Assembly (NCBI GenBank): GCA_030066475.1
Contig: JASJBO010000010.1
Coordinates: forward strand, 1 to 23,181
Direction: 5' to 3'
Source: Myxococcota bacterium
GTDB taxonomy: Bacteria; Myxococcota_A; UBA9160; PR03
Length of the DNA: 23,181 nucleotides
Part shown: positions 6,614-13,558 of the stretch, piece after piece
Numbering within the stretch: position 1 is the first letter of the stretch
Layout of the letters: every line of letters begins with the position of its first letter
Notes under the pieces: model-generated
Database searches by the model: none
What the model was told of the DNA's origin: nothing
The model's input: the letters and a program-made list of their open reading frames with translations, nothing else
Made by a program: the position numbers and the translations under genes

Positions 6614-9055
6614 ATGGCGCGCCCGCGCGATCTCTCGCCGCTCTCCGCGGCACTCGGGATGCTCGTGTCGCTGGGTCTGATGGCTCCGGCACCTGCTCTG
6701 GCGGAGCGGCTCTCCCCGGACGCCCGGGCCCGCCTGCGCAGCGCCCTGGCGGTGAAGCAGCGTCATGCCCCGGCCTTGCTCTCCCGCGCCGACGTGGTGG
6801 GCATCGGCGCCGGCGTGGATGCGGACGGCCGCGCGGTGATCCGCGTGCTGACCGCCCGTCCGCTGCCGGGCCTCCCGGCCACGCTCGACGGCGTGGCGGT
6901 GCGCGAACGCGTGACGGGCCGCCTGCACGCGCTGCGCGGCGCCACCTGCGAGGCCAGCGGCGACGCGGTCTGCGATCCCGACGAGCGCTGGCCGCTGCCG
7001 GTCCCGACCGGCGTCTCGGTCGGCCACCCGAGCATCAGCGCCGGCACCATCGCCGCCCGGGTCACCGACGGCGTGGACGTCCTGGCGCTCAGCAACAACC
7101 ACGTGCTCGCGGCCTCGAACCAGGCGCTGATCGGCGACGCCGTGATCCAGCCGGGCAGCTTCGACGGGGGCTCGCTCGCCGCGGGCGACGAGATCGGCAC
7201 GCTCTTCGACTTCGAGCCGATCGTGTTCTGCGACCTGATCTTCGGCCTGCCGCTCTGCAGCCAGCCGAACTTCATCGACGCGGCCGTCGCGCTCAGCTCT
7301 CCCGGCCAGCTCGGCTTCGCCACCCCGACCGGCGAGCACGGCTCGGAAGCCGGCTACGGCGCGCCGAGCCCCATCCTGCACGCGGCCTATGGCGACCCGA
7401 GCCTGCTGGGCGACGAGGACCTCGGCCAGCTCCAGAACCTGGCCGTCCAGAAGTACGGCCGCACCACCGGCCAGACCACGGGCGTGATCGACACGATCGG
7501 CCTCAGCTCGCTGGTCTGCTACGACGAGCTCTGCACCCTGATCGCCCAGTTCGACGACCAGCTCGCCATCACCGGCCCCTTCAGCGGCCCGGGCGACTCC
7601 GGCTCGCTGGTCGTCACCGACGACGCCGCGGCGCAGCCCGTCGGGCTGCTGTTCGCCGGCAGCGAAACCCAGAGCATCCTGAGCCGCATCGACCTGGTGC
7701 TCGACCGCTTCGGCGTCACGATCGACGACGGCGGCACCACGGGCCCGGTCGTCGACGCGTCGGTCGAGAGCTTCGGGGCGCCGTCGTACGCGATCGTCGA
7801 CGAGACGACCCCCGTCGCCGTCGAGGTCCGCAACCGCGGCACCGAGCCCCTGGCGTCCTTCGACGTGGTCTTCCGCGACGAGACCGAGCTCACCGAGAGC
7901 ACGCTCACGGCGCCCGCGCTGGCGCCGGGCGCCACCGCGCAGCTCGACTTCGACTGGACGCCCACCGCGACCGGCCCGCATACCGTGAGCGTCGAGCTGC
8001 AGCTCGCGGACGACGATCCGGGCAACGACACGGCCGACGCGCAGGTGCCCGTGCTGCTCGAGCCGCCCGGCATCTCGCTGCGCGTGTGGCGGGGGGCGGT
8101 GCGCACCGACCTGTGGACGCTCGTGGACCTCGGCGTGGACTACGGCAGCGAGATGGTCGTGGTCTGCACGCCGCTCTACGACGCGACGGCGATCGGCCCG
8201 CTGGTGGCGCGCGTGCGCAACGCCGCGGGGACGAGCTTCGAGGTCGGGCTGGGGCGGCCCTGGTTCGGCGCCTTCCCGGGGGAGGAGGGCGCCGCGGACG
8301 TGCACTGCATGGCGCTGCGCGCCGGCGTCTACACCGAGGCCGACAGCGGCGTCCGGCTCGAGGCCGTACGCATCGCGGGCTTGGCGACCAAGGACGACAC
8401 GACCTCGTGGGTCGGGTCGAGCCGCAGCTACGCGCAGGCCTACGCGCAGCCGGTCGTGGTCGGTCAGGTCATCTCGCCAGCCACGGGCGGGCTGCCCGGC
8501 GAGCTCGGGGTGTGGTCGGTGTTCTGGGCGCGCGGGCCCACCTCGTTCGACCCGCCCTCCGCCGCCCAGCTCTTCGTGGGCCGGCACACCGCCGAGGACC
8601 CGACCGCGCGCGCACCCGAGGACCTCGCCTACGTCGTGATCGAGGCGGGGCGCGGGCGGATCGGCCAGCGCCCCTATCGGGCCGCGCTCGGCGCCGAGAC
8701 CGTGCGCGGCGTCGACGACGCGCCGCCCCACGTCTACGGGCTGGATCCGCCGTTCGGCCCGGCCCGTACCGCGCTGGCGAGCTCCGCCGGCATGGACGGC
8801 CTCGAGGGCGGCTGGCCGGTGCTGTGGGGTGCCGGCGCCGTCGCGCCCGACGGGCTCGGGCTCGCGATCGAGGAGGACTGGTGGTTCGACCCCGAGCGCT
8901 CCCACACCACGGAGCAGGTCGGCTACCTGATCCTGGGCCCGCGCACCGCCTGCGGGCTGGGCGTCGAGCTGGCGTTGGCGCTGCCGCTGTGGGCCAGGCT
9001 GCGGCGCCTGCGCGGCCGAAGCCCCCTGCAAGCGCCCACAGGGCGCGCGCCGTGA
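6614..9055 (+). CDS. Secreted chymotrypsin-fold serine protease with CARDB and H-type-lectin-like domains and a C-terminal sorting tail
   Basis: The 813-residue protein has a signal peptide at residues 1-31 (ending APALA). The protease domain (~60-370) shows a complete S1-like triad: His163 in SNNHVLA, Asp222 in FIDAAVAL and Ser329 in GPGDSGSLV. A CARDB-type beta-sandwich follows (~380-480; VAVEVRNRGTEPL, DDDPGND). The next region (~485-775) resembles bacterial H-type-lectin-like repeats (VARVRNAAGTSFEVGL, YVVIEAGRG, VGYLIL). The C-terminus reads TACGLGVELALALPLWARLRRLR: Cys-Gly, a hydrophobic stretch, then Arg, like a MYXO-CTERM or PEP-CTERM-type sorting signal. The ATG at 6614 has GGAGG 11 bases upstream; an in-frame ATG at 6596 is the alternative. 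The last 15 codons, including the stop, lie inside repeat copy 2, so the final RSPLQAPTGRAP is repeat-derived. It is likely surface-attached or secreted; the substrate is unknown. Confidence 0.88.
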   Translation: MARPRDLSPLSAALGMLVSLGLMAPAPALAERLSPDARARLRSALAVKQRHAPALLSRADVVGIGAGVDADGRAVIRVLTARPLPGLPATLDGVAVRERVTGRLHALRGATCEASGDAVCDPDERWPLPVPTGVSVGHPSISAGTIAARVTDGVDVLALSNNHVLAASNQALIGDAVIQPGSFDGGSLAAGDEIGTLFDFEPIVFCDLIFGLPLCSQPNFIDAAVALSSPGQLGFATPTGEHGSEAGYGAPSPILHAAYGDPSLLGDEDLGQLQNLAVQKYGRTTGQTTGVIDTIGLSSLVCYDELCTLIAQFDDQLAITGPFSGPGDSGSLVVTDDAAAQPVGLLFAGSETQSILSRIDLVLDRFGVTIDDGGTTGPVVDASVESFGAPSYAIVDETTPVAVEVRNRGTEPLASFDVVFRDETELTESTLTAPALAPGATAQLDFDWTPTATGPHTVSVELQLADDDPGNDTADAQVPVLLEPPGISLRVWRGAVRTDLWTLVDLGVDYGSEMVVVCTPLYDATAIGPLVARVRNAAGTSFEVGLGRPWFGAFPGEEGAADVHCMALRAGVYTEADSGVRLEAVRIAGLATKDDTTSWVGSSRSYAQAYAQPVVVGQVISPATGGLPGELGVWSVFWARGPTSFDPPSAAQLFVGRHTAEDPTARAPEDLAYVVIEAGRGRIGQRPYRAALGAETVRGVDDAPPHVYGLDPPFGPARTALASSAGMDGLEGGWPVLWGAGAVAPDGLGLAIEEDWWFDPERSHTTEQVGYLILGPRTACGLGVELALALPLWARLRRLRGRSPLQAPTGRAP

Positions 9056-9074
9056 GGCAAAGCCGAACGAAGTC
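9011..9074 (-). repeat. 64-bp dispersed repeat, copy 2 (inverted; overlaps protease 3' end)
   Basis: Read on the minus strand this begins GACTTCGTTCGGCTTTGCC and ends TTCGGCCGCG. It differs from copy 3 at about 5 of 64 positions. The core stem GCGCCC/GGGCGC is intact with loop TGT. It starts one base after the stop of the minus-strand dockerin-like gene (9076-9078) and runs into the last 45 bases of the plus-strand protease gene. It therefore again sits at a convergent junction, and it supplies the protease's final residues. Confidence 0.85.
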
Positions 9075-9075
9075 C

Positions 9076-10053
9076 CTATGGACAGGGCACGGTGCCGGCA
9101 CAGGCCAGGCCCGACGGCCCGGGCGGCCCACCGAAGAAGCTGCGGAACACGTTGAAGTCGGGGATCCCGATCGCGCCGTCGCCGTTGTGGTCGACGGCGG
9201 GATCGAAGCCGGGGTCGTCCTCCGTCAGCCCGAACTGGGCGCGGAACACGTTGAAGTCGGGGATGCCGACCGCGCCGTCGTTGTTGTAGTCGGGGTCGCA
9301 GCGGTCGCCGAAGCCGTCGCGGTCGGCGTCGCGGTGCACCGGGTCGTCGTGCTCCATGCAGGCGTCGGAGGGGTCGGGGATGCCGTCGCCGTCGACGTCC
9401 GGCTGCGGGGCGCGCAGCGCGATCGAGTCGACGTAGGCCCAGGACTGCAGGTTGGTGGTCACCACTGGCCGGTTCGCGCACGCGTAGGGAAAGGGCTCCC
9501 CACAGTATCGCGAGGCCATGTTGCCCGCATTCAGGGTGAGCAGGAGCACGTTGACGGGGAGCTCGCGCAGGTCGACCGAGAGGAGCCGCCAGCCGGTGCT
9601 CCGGAGGGCGAGTCCGGAGCTGGAGGGGTTGAGCTCCCGCGCCGAGACGTGGTGCACGGCGATGCCGTTGACCAGGACCACGAAGGCCGGATCGTCCCAG
9701 TCGCAGCAGTCGCGGGAGTAGACGTTGTACCAGACGTCGAGGATCGGGCGGTCGGGGTCCAGGGGGTCGAGGCCCGTGAACTGGCTGATCAGGCTGCTGG
9801 TCCAGGGGCTCGTGCCGTGGCGCCCGGTCACGTCGTCGCGCTCGTCGCCGTCGAAGTCCACCGAGCCGATCGCAGCGGCGTAGCTGCCGCCGTGCACCAC
9901 GTCGCTCTGCAGGCGGAAGCCACCCCCTCCGCCCCAGGGCGCGAGCTCGCCGGTCTCGAAGTCGCCGTTCACGAGATCCGCGAACTGCGCCTGTGTCGGC
10001 AGGCCGACGGATACCACGACAGCGGCGAGCAGGGGAGCGGCAGCGGCTCTCAT
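9076..10053 (-). CDS. Secreted protein with NGDFE-type beta-sandwich domain and dockerin-like C-terminus
   Basis: The 325-residue protein has a signal peptide at 1-23 ([16 protein letters not shown]). The region starting [15 protein letters not shown] (~27-215) has the signature of the galactose-binding-like beta-sandwich found in many secreted and carbohydrate-binding bacterial proteins. It includes a DSIAL strand near its end and a Cys-Cys pair (DCCDWDD). A TSP3-like linker follows ([14 protein letters not shown]). Residues 253-325 carry two dockerin-type calcium loops ([12 protein letters not shown] and [12 protein letters not shown]), each followed by FNVFR. The extreme C-terminus is [13 protein letters not shown], shared with the plus-strand protein ending at 11746 and with the fossil at 13382. 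The ATG at 10053 is the only start that gives a signal peptide. It is the second of two minus-strand genes here, 97 bases after the 142-residue exported protein. Glycan binding is an inference from the fold signature. Confidence 0.88.
   Translation of the reverse strand: MRAAAAPLLAAVVVSVGLPTQAQFADLVNGDFETGELAPWGGGGGFRLQSDVVHGGSYAAAIGSVDFDGDERDDVTGRHGTSPWTSSLISQFTGLDPLDPDRPILDVWYNVYSRDCCDWDDPAFVVLVNGIAVHHVSARELNPSSSGLALRSTGWRLLSVDLRELPVNVLLLTLNAGNMASRYCGEPFPYACANRPVVTTNLQSWAYVDSIALRAPQPDVDGDGIPDPSDACMEHDDPVHRDADRDGFGDRCDPDYNNDGAVGIPDFNVFRAQFGLTEDDPGFDPAVDHNGDGAIGIPDFNVFRSFFGGPPGPSGLACAGTVPCP
9079..9297 (-). repeat. Inverted repeat arm A: dockerin-coding DNA
   Basis: These 219 bases encode the dockerin-like tail of the 325-residue protein. 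They match, in inverted orientation, 11510-11728 inside another gene, including a perfect 44-base run centred on the second [10 protein letters not shown] codons. The arms lie about 2.2 kb apart. They could recombine to invert the segment between them or exchange sequence by gene conversion. Confidence 0.8.
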
Positions 10054-10150
10054 GCGCGCAGGAGGTTGCAGGCCCCGTGCCAGCGCTCGAGCCGCGCGGG
10101 GCTGCCCCGGTCGGCTCGGTGGGACGGCGTGCCCCAGCGAGGTGGGGCCC

Positions 10151-10579
10151 TCAGGCCTCGGGCTCGTAGTAGACCGCGATCCGCTCCGTCACCATCCGAA
10201 TGCTGCGCAGCAGCGGCTCGATCTGCTTGCTCGGCACCGCGTCGCGCGCCACCTGGCGCACGGCGCGCACGGCTTCTCGGAGCTGGAAGAAGAAGGGCTC
10301 CGTGGCCTCCGGTTCGGGGTCGCCGCGCAGACGGTCGAGATAGGTGCGCGCCAGCTCGTGCGTGCGCTCCATCTGGCGCACGGCCGCGTCGCGCTGACGC
10401 TGCTGGATGACGGTCTCCTGCCCGAGCTGCCGGGGCGCCAACGCCAGCACGCGCCCGGTCAGCTCGACCAGCTCGACCGCGAGGCTCTCGACCTGCTCGG
10501 GATCCCACTCCACGGCGGGCGCCGAGACCGGTGCGAGCAGGGCGGCGAGCAGCAGCAGACCGAGAGAGAACCGCTTCAT
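10151..10579 (-). CDS. Small exported helical protein, unknown function
   Basis: This is a 142-residue protein with a signal peptide at residues 1-22 ([19 protein letters not shown]). The mature part is Glu/Arg/Gln-rich and appears almost wholly alpha-helical ([53 protein letters not shown]). It has no Cys and no motif I recognise. The ATG at 10579 is preferred over an in-frame ATG 45 bases upstream because it begins the signal peptide and has GGAGG 11 bases before it. That GGAGG lies in a perfect 6-bp hairpin. The next minus-strand gene, a dockerin-like protein, follows after 97 bases, so the two may be co-transcribed. A periplasmic structural or accessory role is possible, but no function is assigned. 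Confidence 0.75.
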   Translation of the reverse strand: MKRFSLGLLLLAALLAPVSAPAVEWDPEQVESLAVELVELTGRVLALAPRQLGQETVIQQRQRDAAVRQMERTHELARTYLDRLRGDPEPEATEPFFFQLREAVRAVRQVARDAVPSKQIEPLLRSIRMVTERIAVYYEPEA

Positions 10580-10774
10580 GCGGAGGAACGCCTCCGGGGA
10601 GCTTCGACGTCGAGGATGGCACATCCATTCGACGCAGCGAGGCGGACAGATCGACCCACCTGCGTCTCCGGATGCCTCGCTCCGCCGGCGCGAGGCGACG
10701 AAGGGCTCGGCCGCTTCGGCACGCGCCTTGCTTCAAGCGGAGGCTTCCCGAGAGGCGACTTCCAGGAGACCTTC
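10580..10774. promoter_or_regulatory. Divergent intergenic region, helical exported protein / dockerin-like protein
   Basis: This 195-bp gap separates head-to-head genes. Besides the start-proximal hairpin (10581-10596) it holds an inverted repeat GCCTCG...CGAGGC around 10674-10697. The plus-strand gene has AGGAG at 10764-10768, seven bases before its ATG. No clear promoter hexamers were identified on either strand. Confidence 0.35.
10581..10596 (-). promoter_or_regulatory. Hairpin masking the ribosome site of the 142-residue exported protein
   Basis: On the minus strand the sequence CGGAGG-CGTT-CCTCCG is a perfect 6-bp stem with a 4-base loop, ending one base before the ATG at 10579. The left arm contains the GGAGG ribosome site, so folding would hide it. 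This is seen directly; any regulatory effect is inferred. Confidence 0.4.
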
Positions 10775-11746
10775 ATGCAGCGCATCACGCCGGCCCTTGC
10801 CGCGGCCGCCCTGTTCCTTGCGACCCCCGCCTGGGCCATCCAGATCGACGAGGGTCCCAGCGACTCGCCGCCGGGGGTGGAATCCCAGAGCTTCAGCGGC
10901 TTGCCGGATACCGGATCGGGTTTGACGGTCACGTACACCGACGTCGACCTGGAACAGACCGCGAACCTCTACTTCGGCATCCGGAACGACCGGGATGTGA
11001 ACGGCTTCTCGATGGATGGGTCCGGGATCAGCGGAGACGAGATCTTCCGCTTCGCGTCCCTGACCGCGACCTCGGTCGTCTACTCGGGCACCACCTTCGT
11101 CGAGAGCGTCGAGTACACGGGCTCGATTGCGACGCGCATGACCCTCACCTTCATGGGTCCGGGCGATACGGTCAGGGACGCGACGACGGCGGCCCTGAAC
11201 GGCCCCCTGGGCGATGTCGAGGTGCTCTGGCGCCTCGCGGGCGACCTTTCCGTCAACATCCTGATCGAGGCCCAGGTTCCGCCCGGCGTATCGAACGCGG
11301 GCAACTGGGAGCCCGGTCGCGATCTGTTCGATCGCCTCGGGACGGGCGGCGTGTCGACGGGCAGCGCCTCGTCGGTGGACTGGGGCTTCTACTACGAGGA
11401 GGCGCCGGACTTCGACGAGGACGGCGTGCCCGACGCCCTCGACAACTGCGTCGAGACGCCCAACGCGAGCCAGCGGGATACCGCCCGCGACGGCTACGGC
11501 GACGCCTGCGACCCCGACTACAACAACGACGGCGCGGTGGGCATCCCCGACTTCAACGTGCTGCGCGGCCAGTTCGGGCTGACGGACGAGGACCCGGGCT
11601 TCGATCCCGCCGTGGACCACAACGAGGACGGGGCGGTCGGCATCCCCGACTTCAACGTGTTCCGCAGCTTCTTCGGTGGGCCGCCGGGTCCGTCGGGGCT
11701 GGAGTGCGCCGGGACGGTGCCGTGTCCCGACGACGGTCCGATGTAG
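10775..11746 (+). CDS. Secreted protein with TSP3-like and dockerin-like C-terminus
   Basis: The 323-residue protein has a signal peptide at 1-21 ([18 protein letters not shown]). Residues ~22-210 form a Thr/Ser/Asp-rich region that looks like a beta-sandwich ([21 protein letters not shown]... style strands). I do not recognise its family. A TSP3-type linker [14 protein letters not shown] follows. Residues 246-300 hold two dockerin-type calcium loops ([12 protein letters not shown] and [12 protein letters not shown]). The second loop keeps the calcium-ligand pattern although Asn/Gly is replaced by Glu. The tail is [18 protein letters not shown], five residues longer than its paralogue's. The ATG at 10775 has AGGAG at a seven-base spacing. 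It converges on the glycosidase-like gene with only 16 bases between the stops, and here the 64-bp repeat is absent. It is presumably exported; no partner with a recognisable cohesin domain is seen in the window. Confidence 0.88.
   Translation: MQRITPALAAAALFLATPAWAIQIDEGPSDSPPGVESQSFSGLPDTGSGLTVTYTDVDLEQTANLYFGIRNDRDVNGFSMDGSGISGDEIFRFASLTATSVVYSGTTFVESVEYTGSIATRMTLTFMGPGDTVRDATTAALNGPLGDVEVLWRLAGDLSVNILIEAQVPPGVSNAGNWEPGRDLFDRLGTGGVSTGSASSVDWGFYYEEAPDFDEDGVPDALDNCVETPNASQRDTARDGYGDACDPDYNNDGAVGIPDFNVLRGQFGLTDEDPGFDPAVDHNEDGAVGIPDFNVFRSFFGGPPGPSGLECAGTVPCPDDGPM
11510..11728 (+). repeat. Inverted repeat arm B: dockerin-coding DNA
   Basis: This is the plus-strand counterpart of 9079-9297: 73 codons with no length difference and a 44-base identical run starting ATCCCCGACTTCAACGTG. 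Such DNA identity beyond protein conservation suggests recent duplication or gene conversion. Confidence 0.8.
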
Positions 11747-11762
11747 TCGCGCCGCCCCGCGC

Positions 11763-13346
11763 TCAGCGTGCCGCGGCGGCGAGGGCGGCCTCGACCGCGG
11801 CACGCGAGCGCTCGAGCGTGCCGTCCTGGAAGGCGAGGGTGGCGACGAGGCCGGGGCCTCCCGGTACCGCGCCCGGCTTCCAGCGGCCCAGCTCGTGGAC
11901 GCCGGTGCGGCCCTCGGGCTCGCCCTCGCACAGGTGGCCGCAGCGCAGCGCGTAGCGCCGCGTCCAGGCGGGCGCATCCATCCACCAGGCGCGCTGGAAC
12001 AGCGGGAAGAGCGCCAGCAGGGCGTCGTAGTCGTACTCGGCCGCCAGCAGCAGCTCGGGCCGGGCCGCGCGCAGCCGCTCGCACAGGGCGGCGAGGCCGG
12101 GTGCCACGGCGTGGTCGGGGTCGTTGGTCCACACCTCGGTGGTGTCGAGGAAGACCGCGTCGAACCCGAAGCGGGCGAGCAGCGCCTCGATCTGCTCGGC
12201 CAGCGCCTCGCGCCAGGCCGGATGCCCCGGATTCAGCCAGCCCTGCCAGCCGGTGTCGTGCGCGCGCGAGAGGTCCCAGTCGGGGGTGTTGCCGTGGAAG
12301 CGGTTGCCGGTGGCGCTCTTCAGGAAGACGCTCGGGTCGAGCCCGCGGAAGCGCGGCAGCCGGACGTTGGCGCAGTGGGCGCCGAACATCGGCATCAGGT
12401 GGACGCCGAGCCGGCGCGCCTCGTCGCAGAGCGCGGCGAAGCCGGCCTCGCCACCGAGGCGCGGGTCGGGACGGTAGTCGCCGTACTGCCAGTAGTAGCG
12501 GCCCTCCCAGCCGGGCAGGTAGGCGAGCACGCGGGCCGGATCGATGCGCGCGGCCACGAAGCGCAGCACCTCGGCCATCGCCGCGTAGTCGAGGAACACC
12601 CGCCCGGTCCAGTGCATGCCGTGCAGCGTCGCGACCAGGCGCAGCTCGCGGGCCCAGCCGGGCAGGTCGCTGCGCCGCGCCAGGGGGACGAGGCCGTGCG
12701 CGCGCTCGAGCCAGGCCACGTGCTCGGCCTCGACCGTGCCTGGGTCGGCGTCGGGGACGACGACGAAGTCGGGGGTTGCGAGCGTCGGAGCGAAGCCTGG
12801 CGCCGCCTCCTCGTGGATCAGCTCCAGGCAGCCGCGCCCGTCGAGCGGGCCCCAGCGCTCGCGGAAGGCCGTGAAGCGCTTCTCGCGCACCTCGCGATCC
12901 TCGCAGCGCAGCGCCCGGGTCGCGGAGCCCGCGCGGGCGAAGAGCAACGGCGTGTGCAGGCGCCCCGGGTAGACGAAGCGCTCGCCGAACTCGGGCACCT
13001 CGCTCCAGCGCGCGCCGTCCACCGAGACCGAGAGCGGCGCCTCGAGGTCGCGCAGCAGGAGCTTCGCGCAGCGCAGCGGGACCGGCGCGCGCGCCTCGAC
13101 CCGCAGCCGCACGGCGCCGCCGGCCTCGCGCCGGGCCTCGAGCAGGCAGCTTCCGTCCGCTCGTTCCTGTCCGCTGGCTCTCGAGAGCGCGGAAGCGCGC
13201 ACCGTCACCCAGTCGGCACCGCTCTCGACCCGCACCGCCTCGGGGTCGATGCCGTAGAGGTTCTCGAGCGTCACGAGCTGGACCGATAGCCGCAGACCGA
13301 ACGCCTCGAAGAGCGGGTCGCCCAGGTCGAAGCTCGCGAACTGCAC
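11763..13346 (-). CDS. Glycoside-hydrolase-like TIM-barrel protein
   Basis: This 527-residue protein has no signal peptide. It looks like a two-part glycosidase: an N-terminal beta-rich domain (~1-180) and a TIM-barrel-like domain (~200-510). Barrel hallmarks include VLAYLPGWEGRYYWQYGDY, a helix-strand unit ending RRLGVHLMPMFGAH, and FDAVFLDTTEVW, where Asp401 sits at a strand end as retaining-glycosidase nucleophiles do. In LLLAAEYDYD, Glu437 is a plausible acid/base. I recall similar uncharacterised proteins related to alpha-galactosidase-like clans, but cannot name a family or substrate with confidence. The start is GTG at 13346; an in-frame TAA lies four codons upstream and no strong ribosome site is visible, so a later start remains possible. 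It converges on the plus-strand dockerin-like gene. Being cytoplasmic among many exported proteins, it might process imported oligosaccharides; that is inference. Confidence 0.7.
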   Translation of the reverse strand: MQFASFDLGDPLFEAFGLRLSVQLVTLENLYGIDPEAVRVESGADWVTVRASALSRASGQERADGSCLLEARREAGGAVRLRVEARAPVPLRCAKLLLRDLEAPLSVSVDGARWSEVPEFGERFVYPGRLHTPLLFARAGSATRALRCEDREVREKRFTAFRERWGPLDGRGCLELIHEEAAPGFAPTLATPDFVVVPDADPGTVEAEHVAWLERAHGLVPLARRSDLPGWARELRLVATLHGMHWTGRVFLDYAAMAEVLRFVAARIDPARVLAYLPGWEGRYYWQYGDYRPDPRLGGEAGFAALCDEARRLGVHLMPMFGAHCANVRLPRFRGLDPSVFLKSATGNRFHGNTPDWDLSRAHDTGWQGWLNPGHPAWREALAEQIEALLARFGFDAVFLDTTEVWTNDPDHAVAPGLAALCERLRAARPELLLAAEYDYDALLALFPLFQRAWWMDAPAWTRRYALRCGHLCEGEPEGRTGVHELGRWKPGAVPGGPGLVATLAFQDGTLERSRAAVEAALAAAAR

Positions 13347-13381
13347 GAGCGTCGCTTAGCGCGTCGCGCGGCGCGCGTCGA

Positions 13382-13429
13382 TCAGGGGCAGGGGATCGTG
13401 CCGGCGCAGACCAGTCCGGAGGGATTCGC
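13382..13429 (-). pseudogene. Fossil C-terminal tail of a fourth dockerin-like gene
   Basis: Translated on the minus strand, these 16 codons read ANPSGLVCAGTIPCP then TGA. This matches the extreme C-terminus of the two dockerin-like proteins nearby ([13 protein letters not shown]). Upstream in the same frame similarity fades after ~5 residues and no calcium loops or FNVFR motif remain. No intact gene reaches this tail: the preceding PEP-CTERM gene stops at 13559. The best reading is the leftover end of a deleted or replaced dockerin-like gene. Chance is unlikely because the stop codon position and both Cys are kept. Confidence 0.65.
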
Positions 13430-13508
13430 GAACCCGCACATTACTGCCGGTCCGTGAAGGAGCTGGGGTGCCTTCGCACGCCCGCGCGGTCGGGAGCCAG
13501 ATGCAGAA

Positions 13509-13536
13509 GCGGCGGCGAGTGCGCACTCGCCGCCGC
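13509..13536 (-). terminator. Perfect 28-bp palindrome downstream of PEP-CTERM gene
   Basis: The half-site GCGGCGGCGAGTGC is followed immediately by its exact reverse complement, giving 14 paired bases (12 or so in RNA after loop formation). It lies 22 bases past the stop of the PEP-CTERM gene. It has no long T-tract, but position and strength suit a transcription terminator or mRNA 3'-end stabiliser. Confidence 0.6.
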
Positions 13537-13558
13537 GCGTAAGAACGAATGCCGGTCG

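Noticed and set aside
4629..10410. Very long open frames opposite or alongside the Kazal and protease genes, up to about 1300 codons
   Set aside because: High GC content removes stop codons from shadow frames. The translations are repetitive Arg/Ala/Gly or Val/Ala/Asp sequence without domains, and the opposing frames have signal peptides, complete motifs and good starts.
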